Shown: piece after piece, positions 44,753-54,647 of the stretch | Position numbering within the stretch: position 1 is the stretch's first letter | How the letters are laid out: the number at the start of each line of letters is the position of its first letter | Origin: Basidiobolus meristosporus CBS 931.73 | Taxonomy: Eukaryota; Basidiobolomycota; Basidiobolomycetes; Basidiobolales; Basidiobolaceae | Length of the DNA stretch: 64,000 nucleotides | Assembly: GCA_002104905.1 (NCBI GenBank) | Contig: MCFE01000383.1 | Coordinates: 1-64,000, forward strand | Direction: 5' to 3' | The notes under the pieces: model-generated | The model's database searches: none | The model's input: only the letters and a program-made list of their open reading frames with translations | What the model was told of the DNA's origin: nothing | Position numbers and translations under genes: made by a program

Positions 44753-47272
44753 ATGCGAGTCAGCTGTTTGGTTGCTCTACTGATTTCCCGGATCGGAAGC
44801 AACGACGCATCCCATGCGAAGCGAGAAATCTTTAAGCGTGGTTTGGTCGATATCGAGCGTAGCGCGAACGAAGTATTGGCCCCTTATATCATCGAATTCG
44901 AGGGATTCAGCGAGGACGCAAACGCCAATCATCAAACTCATCTAGGCTTTCTAAGCGACCTGAATGCCGCAGGTATCCGCTACACTGAACGGGCTAGATT
45001 CGCCACGGTCCTCAATGCTCTGTCAATTAGCGTCCATTCGAAGCATTTGGACCGACTGCACAATCATCCCCAAGTAAAACGGATCTGGCCTGTGGTAAAC
45101 CACCGACATTTTGCTCCTATTCCCGCATCTTCTTCTCATGGGCTACCATCGGATTTGATCACAAACACATATCTCTCTACGGCAGTGGACAGAGTGCATC
45201 GGCAACTAAACAACACCGGGGCAGGAATCAAGGTGGGGATCATTGACACTGGCATAGACTACAACCACCCATCCCTGGGTGGCTGCTTTGGGTCAGGATG
45301 TCGAGTCCGCTATGGCTGGGATTTCGTGGGAGATAAGAAATCGAATGCTAATGGCCCAATGGATTGTCATGGGCATGGCACCCATGTAGCAGGCATAGTG
45401 GCCGCAAAGGATGCCAACTTTGTTGGAGTGGCTCCTGATGTGATCCTTGGAGCCTATCGAGTTCTTGGCTGTGATAGTAGAGGAGAGACTGACGTCATTA
45501 TCCAGGCCATCGAAATGGCAGTCCGTGACCAAATGGACATTATCAACCTGTCGTTAGGTGAAAACAATCCATTCCCGGACACGCTAATGGCTACCATTGT
45601 TGACCGAGCGACTAGTCGTGGTGTTCTGGCCATTGCAGCCGCAGGCAACTCGGGGATCAGTGGACAGTGGACCGTTGGAGAACCGTCCACCGCACTCACC
45701 TCAGTAGCAGTGGCCTCATTCGAAAGCCCTTCATTTCCTGGGCAAAAGGTGGTGCTGGATCAATACCCCGAGAATCCGATGGTTTTTGGATATGGAAAGG
45801 CTGAACCCTTCTCTTTTGAGCACACAAAGGTTTTGGCCGTGATGTACGATGGCTGTAAACCTATTCCCGTGAGACTTGACGGAGCAATCGTCCTCTTTCA
45901 CTCCAAGAGACTTACCGTAGCATGCAATACGGCCACTCAATATTCCAACGTCGAGAAAGCAGGAGCAGTTGGAATCATTGAAGGCTCCATTTTCGATGAG
46001 CCGCACGTTGCACTCACACCATTGGGTGTGAATATACCTGTTATGGGCGCTACAAAGGGGGATTTTGATTCTCTCCTGGCTAAGCTTATCAACGACACGC
46101 CCATCACCCTGACCACTTTGGGGAAGGTTCAGCTATATGCCAGCCCGTATGCTGATAGGCCATCCTCGTTCAGCTCATGGGGACCTGATTTCGAGTTGAA
46201 TCTGAAACCTGAGGTTGGCGCTCCAGGTGGGAATATCTACTCAACCTACCCACTAGCCTTGGGAGGCTATGCCATATTGAGTGGAACCTCCATGGCTTCA
46301 CCTTTCCTGGCGGGTGCTGGTGCACTTCTACTCCACGCACGCAGAGCAGCCGGTCTTCCTACTGATGTCGACACAATGCGCAGTATACTGATCTCATCAG
46401 GAGCCCCAGCATTGGCCAATGTGACTACGGATCGATACGTTCCAGTCGGGAAACAGGGAACAGGTCTGATCAATGTCTGGCATGCCATCCATAAGACCAC
46501 CTTGGTGAGCCCACTGAAAATATCCTTGAATGACACGGTTCGTGCCGACCTAAGCCATGTCCTTACCATCACCAATACCAACACGATACCCATCACCTAC
46601 AACATCACTCATCGACCAGCGCTGTCAGTCAACGGCTATGACCAGAATGGTTACGTGGCGGATTCGGCTAACCTTGTGTTCTCCGAAGCCTCAGCTGAGG
46701 TACAGTTTGATACTGCCCAGGTTACCATTGAACCTGGGAAATCGGCTCAATTTTCAGCCCAATTTGTACCACCAACCATGAATAGCCAGCCATGGATATA
46801 CAGTGGCTACATATTTGTGTCTGGCTCAGATGGGAGTTCTCCAGTGGTAGTACCTTACATAGGCACCGCAGGAGATATGAGTAAGCTCAGAGCAATAGAT
46901 GTCACCGGGCCACGCTCCCCCGCTCTGGTGCATTCCATTTCGCAAAGGCCGGGATTCTTCTATAACTTCAGCAGGAATGAAACCGCCATTATTACAGTCC
47001 CATTGCTTCATCCCACCAAGAATCTTGGAATCCATGTGATTGATGAGCAGAAGAACCACATCGGCTACCTCATGGCGAGGAAAGACGTGGGACGTTCGCT
47101 GGGAACGCCGCTCACTCTGAATTTCAGAGGAAGCGTCGTAATCGACAACAAAGGCTCCAGACGGGAGCTGAGGGATGGCCGATATCATGTAGTAGTTGAA
47201 ACGGCGATTCCATTCTTGAGACAAGAGTCGGATATCTGGATCTCACCCCCAATCGAGATCATCAATACCTAA
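44753..47272 (+). CDS. Secreted subtilisin-like serine protease (S8), copy 3, intact
   Basis: 839 aa, no introns. The start at 44753 matches the aligned starts of copies 1 and 2 and gives a signal peptide; the frame is open back to 44663 but that part overlaps the promoter. Domains: signal peptide 1-20; I9 propeptide about 43-115; S8 catalytic domain with D165 (IIDTGIDY), H208 (GHGTHVAG), N299 (AAGNSG) and S513 (SGTSMASP); a PA-like insert about 355-460 between N299 and S513; Fn3-like domain from about 570. This is the layout of Vpr/C5a-peptidase-like subtilases. N-glycosylation sequons are frequent (for example NDT, NIT, NFS). It should be secreted and degrade extracellular protein. The central 3' stretch is almost identical to copy 2, whereas both sides are diverged, pointing to gene conversion. 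Confidence 0.93.
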   Translation: MRVSCLVALLISRIGSNDASHAKREIFKRGLVDIERSANEVLAPYIIEFEGFSEDANANHQTHLGFLSDLNAAGIRYTERARFATVLNALSISVHSKHLDRLHNHPQVKRIWPVVNHRHFAPIPASSSHGLPSDLITNTYLSTAVDRVHRQLNNTGAGIKVGIIDTGIDYNHPSLGGCFGSGCRVRYGWDFVGDKKSNANGPMDCHGHGTHVAGIVAAKDANFVGVAPDVILGAYRVLGCDSRGETDVIIQAIEMAVRDQMDIINLSLGENNPFPDTLMATIVDRATSRGVLAIAAAGNSGISGQWTVGEPSTALTSVAVASFESPSFPGQKVVLDQYPENPMVFGYGKAEPFSFEHTKVLAVMYDGCKPIPVRLDGAIVLFHSKRLTVACNTATQYSNVEKAGAVGIIEGSIFDEPHVALTPLGVNIPVMGATKGDFDSLLAKLINDTPITLTTLGKVQLYASPYADRPSSFSSWGPDFELNLKPEVGAPGGNIYSTYPLALGGYAILSGTSMASPFLAGAGALLLHARRAAGLPTDVDTMRSILISSGAPALANVTTDRYVPVGKQGTGLINVWHAIHKTTLVSPLKISLNDTVRADLSHVLTITNTNTIPITYNITHRPALSVNGYDQNGYVADSANLVFSEASAEVQFDTAQVTIEPGKSAQFSAQFVPPTMNSQPWIYSGYIFVSGSDGSSPVVVPYIGTAGDMSKLRAIDVTGPRSPALVHSISQRPGFFYNFSRNETAIITVPLLHPTKNLGIHVIDEQKNHIGYLMARKDVGRSLGTPLTLNFRGSVVIDNKGSRRELRDGRYHVVVETAIPFLRQESDIWISPPIEIINT

Positions 47273-47479
47273 CGAATGAAGCATTTAACCAATTTTGTCA
47301 TATTATCATATATTCTGGCTCAACCCAACAATTAAATAATTTCCCACAAAACCTAGCTAAATAAATCCATGATGGCAAGATTAATGAGTAGCATACGCAG
47401 ATTTGGTGAACGTAACCTTATGAAGCCCATCATTAGGGATTTAGGTGGGTGCCATCTCTCTACACCAGTGGATAGACTA

Positions 47480-48165
47480 TCTTTGGATATGGAAATGGAG
47501 AACCCTTCTCTTTTTACAAGAAGATTTGAGTCGTCGAATATAATGGCTGTATACCTGGTCGGTGAAACTAGACAGGAAAGTTGTCATACCGAAGTATATT
47601 AGGTGAGTTGTATATTGTCCACTTGATACTCCAATGTTGCAAGAACAGCTGACCTTCCAACTCGTATCGACATACTGCGGTATACTGATTACCTTGGGGA
47701 CCCCGACATTAGCCGATGTGGTTCCGAACTGATACATTCCAGCCTGAAAGCAGGATGCTTGTCAGATCCATATTTGGGATGCTGTCCACAAGTCCGCCTT
47801 AGTGAGCCCACAGAAATTAACCTTGAACAATAAGGTCGGCACTAACCTAAATCACGCCCCTACCAGCATGGCCCCCGCGACCCACTCGTCCGCCTGCATT
47901 GTCAATCAATTGATATAATCATGCTCAGGTTAGGATTAAGATAAGGCGATTAGCGCATGTCTCATATGTTGTTGATAAGTAGGACTGTTTACCTAAGAGG
48001 AGGATGCCTGCTGAGAAATCCCCCCCCATGAATTTCATCTTCTTGGGCACGGAATGTGCTGACAAAAGGCCGATATAGTTCTGAGTGAAATGGCTATACC
48101 ATTTTGAGTTAAAAGTCGGATGTCTAGATCTCACCCCCCCCCATCGCGATAGTCAATGCCTGATG
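47480..48165 (+). pseudogene. Relic of a fourth subtilase gene
   Basis: Scattered matches in order to copy 3. Near 47480 the TTTGGATATGGAAA and AACCCTTCTCTTTT segments match about 45785-45820. Near 47640-47780 lies the AACAGCTGACCTTCCAACT to GATACATTCCAG region (after the active serine). Near 47800-47850 GTGAGCCCAC matches. Near 48090-48165 the terminal region with TCGGATGTCTAGATCTCACC matches. Frames are lost. It is an old array member that has been dying for much longer than copy 1. Confidence 0.65.
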
Positions 48166-48667
48166 ACTGGAATCTGGTACAGCGAGTTGATCTTGACACT
48201 TTATCTTACATATTAGTCTAATACACTCAGCTATATTGTGCTCACTATTTGTGTGAGTAGCATATCTGTGCAAGTAACACCTATGGATTTCACGATTTTA
48301 TTCCACCGTATTTTTGCCCAAATATTTTGTGTTGCGCATAACTGGTCAAAAAGTTGGTGACTGGGCTTCATACTTGGTACTGGCAAAGGGCAGACAAGGG
48401 ACCTCATATTTCACAAATTGGAATGGGAAGATGTAATCTCTGATTCTGATTTCCTGATGAGATTATGGTGGATTCCATCAGAAATTTCTTCAAGATGTGC
48501 CCACTAGAAGTTTCCAACTTGGCTTATCTAACTGGCAGCTCACTTTACCTACTGTCAGATCTTTGGTTCTGCTCATCACCTGTGAGAAGGCCAGCAGTTG
48601 GATTTTGGATCTTGCATGTTTTCTAAACAAAGCCAATCCACATAAATAACTGAGATTTGTTGGATTT
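48166..48667. other. Unassigned spacer
   Basis: AT-rich, no recognisable gene or repeat. Confidence 0.4.
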
Positions 48668-48981
48668 TGTTGTAAGTCCTGAAGACATTAGAAGTAACTC
48701 TGGCAACAAGTAGGTTATTTGAATGTAAAAGTGCCATGTAAACTTTTGTAAGGACTTGGATAGGCAAAAACGTAGAATAAGCTTAGGAAGGTCCCAAGAG
48801 CATGTATGTAAAGTTTGGGGTCGTTTGAGAAACTAATCAAACTCTATGTTTTGGTTAGATAATATTTTTGCAAAAACATTCCAATTTTCAACAAAAAATT
48901 GGCCAGGAAATAGTAATGCCCATAAGCTATGATCTAAGTGACGAAATCAATGGGAGTATTTAGATGTAATATGATGTAACA
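48668..48981 (-). repeat. Degraded Copia family D LTR, minus orientation
   Basis: It matches the reverse complement of 32535-32881: TGTTGTAAG at the start, AGACATTAGAAG, the GCATGTATGTAAAGTTTGGGG segment, CTATGTTTTGGTTAG, and TGTAACA at the end. There is no neighbouring element body, so this is an old solo LTR. Confidence 0.65.
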
Positions 48982-49763
48982 CGGAGCAGAGAAGGTTGAG
49001 ATGGCTTTGGTAGGTGGCTTAGCTGTGTTGGTTTGCCATGGCATCTTATTCAACATGGTATACAGATTAACACTTATCTCAAAACTAGTGGGTTTGAGCA
49101 CGTTGCATGGTTCATAAGACATTGGCGTTCAGCCCCATCTAGCTATGGTCATGAAAGATGTGATTATGGACATACCCATGGCAACTATCACTCGCATAAA
49201 CTGTACATTCTAGACGAAGACCTGTAAATGCTCATTAGTGGTTATAGGTTTTGGGTAGATATTGTACAAGATACGGTATGTCCTAGGCGATCGATCCAAC
49301 CTGACCCATATCACGTGATCGATGAATCGGCTACTCGAATGAAAAATTGGGTGCCTGGATTTCGTCCTCCAATCAACAGTTGACAAATTGAGCATAATGC
49401 ATTAGATCTGTCTAGCCATTTCATCATTTCGCTTATGCACAACGCCCCATGACCCTATTCGATAAATCCCACCATTTGTATGGGTTATGAACCGATGCCA
49501 CGTGACCTGAGGCCGCATTTTGCCTTCGAAGGATTGAGCAGCTATCTGAATAGGAAAGTCACATCCTCGCCCAGATTAGTATATCTATGGATATCTTACC
49601 ATACATTGTTGTCCACAATTAATATGAGAAACCAATTCATATATGGACATCAATTCGGAAGTATGGATATCCCTTTGTCACTAAACAAAAATCGGGTTAG
49701 AAGAGCCAGCGTTAACCCTTTTAGCAGTTGAGCAAATAGACCAGTGTAAATAACGTAGTATAT
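48982..49763. other. Spacer upstream of the lipase gene
   Basis: Bases about 49300-49383 weakly resemble the last 85 bases of the subtilase genes (CCCATATCACGTGATCGATGA aligned with the GGCCGATATCATGTAGTAGT region, then CCTCCAATCAACAG). This may be a fifth array remnant. The rest shows no gene. Confidence 0.35.
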
Positions 49764-52708
49764 ATGCCCGCAAGTAACGCCAAACCGCCACAACATAGCG
49801 GACCACCGGAAGACGGGCCCCCATACGAGTATAGGTTAGAAGAACAAATAGGTATGAAGCTTGCATCCAACGCTTCAGAGAGCCATAAATTCCCAAACTC
49901 CAACACCCCGTCCACTTCGCCAAAACATTCCACTGTCCCCGATAGTAGTTCTTGGAGTGTTCCGGATGGAAAACTGCAAGTAAGACCTCGGAAGCACCTC
50001 CTTCAGTGGTCCCACCGATTCACTCGACGTTTTCCTCGTAGGTCCGGGTGATCAAAGTGTCGGTCAACAAACCAGCTCGACGGATGTATGTTCGGCTTAC
50101 CTTAGGAGGTGAAGTACGTTTACTTTAGCTACGGTGCCAGCAGAACCTTTCGCTCTGACCCCTCTAACCCCACCAACAGACCAGATCTTCCGAACCTCCA
50201 TATCGGAAGACGCCGAAGGCTATTGGAACGAAAGCTTTGACTTCGACGTCACCTACCATTCCCAGCTATTTGGCATCTGTCAGGTAAATTCCTCACGGTA
50301 GTGTCGCTTCGAGCTCCGAATCCCCTGCTGATGGGTCGTTTCTGCAGTTGGATCTGTTTGAAGCGAACGTTCTCTTCTCCGACACGCACATAGGAAGAGC
50401 CGAGATCCCTCTCTCTCAACTGGAAGGGATGCCAGAGCATTTTCATAGGTATTTTCCCTTGGGGTTTCTTGGTTTCCTCGGCTTGATGAACTGATTGCCG
50501 TTTTTTCAGTTGTTATGAGCTGTGGGATAAACGTGTGTCGCCCAGTAATATCACCTCCCTGGACGCCTGGGATATGGGGTTGGTCAACCATGGGGCGATT
50601 CAGGTTAGAATCAATTACCGGTACCAAGGGCTGGTCAGTAAAGTGCGTCAGACGAACATGAAAGCGGAAAGCCAAGAGCTGGACCGAAAGGTAGGGAGCA
50701 TCTTCCGGAGTCGGTTGGAATCGGCGCTGGAAGAAAAAGGGCCGACCACCGGGTTTCGTAAGATCGAGGAGCAGGAAAGCAGGGATGCTCTGGCGGAGAA
50801 GGAGGAGTATCTGTTCAGTCTGGGGGAATCGGAAGAGATCAAGTCCACCGAATCCTCATCAGCCATCACTGGATTCAGTAGATACCTGTTCTCCGATCAA
50901 ACGTTGCAGGTGCTGCAGGGGATCAGCAAACTGTCGGCAGCATTCGTAAGAAGTTTAGTCACTTCAGAAATGGAACTAGTGCTGAGTGATGCATCTGTCA
51001 ACTTCTTAGGGACAAGGCCTGGTCGCGTCAAACGTCGAGATCCTGGCAGGGCTGGTGATACTAGAGAAATTCTATCTAACGGTGGCTGAGTATGTTGTAT
51101 ATTCACTTGGTCACGGAAGCAGGAGAACTCACGTTTATTAGCGTCAAGACCAGGAAGTACATACAGGATTTGAATGACATTGAATACCCCGCTCATTTTT
51201 ATAAATATGCCATGGCCGCTTATGTATGGAACGGACTAGTATTCCTTGTAATGGAGAAAAGGGTACTAATTCTCGATGTGCTATAGGGTTGGCGGGGACT
51301 GCATTTCTTTGGAAAACAGAAGAGCCTTATGGCAGGTAATGGTCTATATCAAGCAGACATCCTCCCCCAAGTCTAATCCGGATCGCTTCTACCCCTGCTA
51401 GGTGCTATTGGTAAGGAATCAGACGCTACGAGTATTCGAGAGTTCCTGGTTCTACCTCGGGAAGATCTTCTCGGGTTCGAGTTTCGCAACGGACAGGTTT
51501 TTCAGCCAAGTTATTTCATCGCATTGGACAGAAGTACCAACTCGATTGTACTGAGTATCCGAGGAACAATGGTAAGGAACCATTTTGCCGGCTAGAACCA
51601 TCACTACAAAATCACCAACCTAGACCCCTAGAGCGCCCAAGACACCCTCACCGACCTGGTATGTGAGTACCAGCCTTGGAATGGGGGAGTGATCCATGCA
51701 GGAATGAAATCTTCCGCACAGTTCTTCATGACCGAGATCATCCCGCAGCTACTGGCGCATATAGCAGAGCATAAGGTGGATACCTTGAATATTGTCGGGC
51801 ATTCGCTAGGAGGAAGCACGGCCAGTATTCTGACCATGATGATCATAGAGCATCAGGACGAAATCAGGCAGGCCAGCGGATGCGACTTCAAGATTCAATG
51901 TTACGCTTACGGGCCCGGCCCGTCAGTCTCGCTGGATCTGGCAAAGAAGTACGAAGGAGTCATCCATTCGTATGTAAACGAGAGTGACATTGTGTGTCGA
52001 CTCAGCTATGGAAGTATGATGGACTTCAAAAGCATGATTCTATGCGCGGTGGAGTGCTCTAGTAATCACCTGCAAGAACTGCTAGGTTTTGGGGTACTTT
52101 CAATTCTAACCTCATTTAGGAAAATCAAGCACTAACCACGGCCACGCGCATGCTTCAACAGGGGGTTTCCGGACTTTCTGGGAATAGTAATTCTTCGGAG
52201 AAATGGAAGAAACGATTCAACTTCCTTATGGAACATCGGCAAAAAATCATCGGAAAGAAGCTGGCCAAGCCTAAGGTCGGTTGCATAGTGTTTGTTTACT
52301 CGCATGGCATCAGGGCAATGTTTCCTAATATACCGTTACCCACCCCCATCTTCCTAGCTGTATATCGCGGGAACGGTGTTTCACTTGTACTCGGAGCCTA
52401 CCTTGGCCGAACCTAATCGGACACTGATGGAACAAGCTGATGCGGAAGACTTTTCGGAGATGTTGATACGTAGCAGTATCATCATGGATCATCTACCCAG
52501 CAAGTACGAGAGCGCCTTTCACAAGGCCCGTGAAACGCTGATGAGAGGAAAGGTAGAGATTCCAACTTCGCCGAACGAGGAGCCAAGCTCGTGCATACGC
52601 ACAGAGCTCGCTGAACAGTTTGCCCGAGAGATCGAGAACCCTAGCCTGACCCAGTTACCTCTGGACATAGGCGTTCTCGGGCTAAGCCAGCAAGTAGATT
52701 CAACGTAA
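49764..52708 (+). CDS. C2-domain class 3 lipase (sn1-diacylglycerol lipase-like)
   Basis: About 12 exons giving roughly 750 aa. Likely exons: 49764-49979, 50042-50113, 50185-50283, 50348-50448, 50510-50945, 51010-51089, 51142-51223, 51287-51335, 51402-51571, 51632-about 52085, about 52130-52275, 52358-52708. After a Pro/Ser-rich start, residues about 70-170 form a C2 domain (KLQVRVIKVSV ... GYWNESFDFDV). A helical linker follows, then the lipase 3 fold with the nucleophile elbow GHSLGG (S about 493), an aspartate in NESDIV (about 554) and a histidine in MDHLP (about 680). The family cleaves ester bonds of diacylglycerol or related lipids at membranes; C2 would supply membrane or Ca2+ binding. 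Two points are unsure: the second intron (donor 50107 with acceptor 50179, or 50114/50184) and the junction near 52050-52130. The start is the first ATG. Confidence 0.88.
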
Positions 52709-53625
52709 CAGCCGCGGTGAGACCACCAAAGTCAACCTTATTTGGGACATCATTGAATGAAGTGATTGGGAACACCTCGAGGGTCTTCGCTCCAATAGAC
52801 TCCAGAATGTCAGGATGTTACCGTCGGCCGGCTACTGTAACACCCTTGTAAGCATCATCAAACGACACAACGATGTACAATACGCGACATTACCGAATAA
52901 AATCCTTTTAGGACCATGTAGCACCAATTAGATATGTTTATCTATAGCATCGAGTGATTGAATGAAATCTCTAGCCGAATGTTGCGTTTTATTGGTAGAG
53001 CTTGGCCGTTCGGCGCAGTCGCATCAACCGAAACACTTCAGTTCCTGGAATCCCAGAATTGGATGGCCAGAAAATGGTCACCCTCGGCAACATCAAAGGT
53101 TGGGGAATCTTCCGCGAGAAAAGGGGGGTTTGTGCAAAGCTAACAAGCCCCAGCCAATGGTCATGAAAGCAACACGATCCGATATGGCAATCATTTCCTC
53201 GTTCAGAACTCGAATGGCAAGTACCATCGTCTTTATGAGTGACAATCCTCCACAATAATGATAGCTCAGCGTTGACATCATGTATCACCATATCTAGATG
53301 GCCTAGTCAACCATCAGATCGTGTCACACACAGTAGCTTATTCCACCCCCTACAATCGATCCAATAAGTACAGGACGCAGCACCTCCAGCATCGTACTCA
53401 TTGCCAATAAATGTTGATTTAGCTAGCTTTATAGAAGCATCCTTAGTGCGAGGATTACCAATAGGTAAATTTGGAGGCCGCTATGGGTACCAATAAGCAA
53501 GGTGCCTCGAGGTACCGAGAATTAGTTCGACTTGCCAAGCATAGCTAGATTCCATTTAATTCAACCAGGCCTAAAACATCCTTATATGACGAAATGGCTC
53601 GAATTTGGCCTGTCATCCCACTTGA
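52709..53625. other. Intergenic region after the lipase gene
   Basis: Overlapping short frames at 52958-53291 on both strands have no recognisable domain. No repeat seen. Confidence 0.4.
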
Positions 53626-53640
53626 ATATATATATATACA
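53626..53640 (+). promoter_or_regulatory. TATA-like element of the transposase-derived gene
   Basis: An alternating TA run lies about 110 bp before the ATG at 53751. A pyrimidine-rich leader (CCTTCCCTTCCCC and further CT tracts) fills the space to the ATG, as in many fungal promoters. Confidence 0.5.
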
Positions 53641-53750
53641 GACCGCTTTCGATTGAAGCCTTCCCTTCCCCAGATATTATCGATCCCTGCCTATCAACTT
53701 TCCTCAACTCATCCAACCTCTTTACTTCTCCACCATCTGCTTTCCCAACC

Positions 53751-54647
53751 ATGCCGCCCCATCGATACAAGCTTACCGACGAGCAGCGTAGGAAGTTGGT
53801 CTACGCGGTGATCAACGAAGGAAAATCCATCAAAGAGACGGCGGACGAGTTTCAAGTGCCCTACGTAACGGTGTACGCGGTCATTCACACCTTTCGAAAA
53901 ACCGGAAGGATCAACGCTCTCAAGAAGGGTGGTGACCGTCGAAGCAAGTTGAATCAATCGCAGCACGATTGGATCACTCAACGAGTCGACGACCAACCGG
54001 ATATTTCGATCAGACAGCTCACTATGGAGCTGTGCGAGGAGTTCGATCTCCAGGTGTCGGCCTCAACCATCTCACGGGTCCTCTCAAAACGAGGCTTCGC
54101 CGTACGTCGGATCCTCCCGTCAGCGCAGGAGGCCGAAATATCGAAGGAAGACAATGTGGGACAGGCTCTCGTCGAGTTTGCCGGTCAGGTTGTGTATATT
54201 GGTGAGGCAAGGTATCGAATCTTTATCAAGCGCACACACGACGATGAGGAGCCACCCAGGTCAGCAAATCAGACCGCCACTATCTACCTTGCTTTGAAGA
54301 AAAACAAGCCACTGTTCTCAGATATCCAGCTAGACCCATTTCAATTGACTACGTTCTCTTCGTTCATGGATGAAGTGCTAAAACTGATAGGCAACACGAA
54401 GCATTGCATTGTTTATAGCGTATTTGACGTAGACCATGAAGCGAAGCTGAAAGAACTCCTTCAGAACTCCCCTCACAAGCTTCTCGCTCTCCCCTCGAAC
54501 GAAACCGTTGCCAATCCTCTAGAGCGCGGATTCAGCCTTATCAAGAACTTCCTCCGAAGGGATCTGCTTTCACCTCAAGATACCCTTCTTGCTAGATTCC
54601 AGGAGGCTTTAGATAGGACGATACGAGAAGTATGGGTTGATACGTGA
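53751..54647 (+). CDS. IS630/Tc1-type transposase-derived protein without full catalytic triad
   Basis: A single uninterrupted exon of 298 aa. The ATG at 53751 follows a TATA and CT-rich leader; the frame is open upstream to 53532 but that part covers the promoter. Residues 5-60 form a helix-turn-helix (EQRRKLVYAVINEGKSIKETA, then VPYVTVYAVI). Residues 60-125 form a second one that resembles the paired-like DNA-binding region of IS630/Tc1 transposases (WITQRVDDQPDISIRQLTME, then SASTISRVL and RRILPS). In the DDE fold, the third acidic residue is kept (E258 in NPLERGF), but the strand that should carry the first aspartate reads VVYIGEA (147-153), and the second site reads CIVYSVFDVD (219-228) with no aspartate in the usual place. 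No inverted repeats were found nearby. It is likely a domesticated DNA-binding protein; function unknown. Confidence 0.7.
   Translation: MPPHRYKLTDEQRRKLVYAVINEGKSIKETADEFQVPYVTVYAVIHTFRKTGRINALKKGGDRRSKLNQSQHDWITQRVDDQPDISIRQLTMELCEEFDLQVSASTISRVLSKRGFAVRRILPSAQEAEISKEDNVGQALVEFAGQVVYIGEARYRIFIKRTHDDEEPPRSANQTATIYLALKKNKPLFSDIQLDPFQLTTFSSFMDEVLKLIGNTKHCIVYSVFDVDHEAKLKELLQNSPHKLLALPSNETVANPLERGFSLIKNFLRRDLLSPQDTLLARFQEALDRTIREVWVDT

Noticed and set aside
53532-53750. Upstream 73-residue extension of the transposase-derived protein
   Set aside because: It covers the TA-rich and CT-rich promoter, translates to low-quality sequence, and the helix-turn-helix starts just after the ATG at 53751.
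54022-54210. Minus-strand frame with Arg/Pro-rich protein under the transposase-derived gene
   Set aside because: GC-rich codon use of the sense gene leaves the antisense open; no support for expression.
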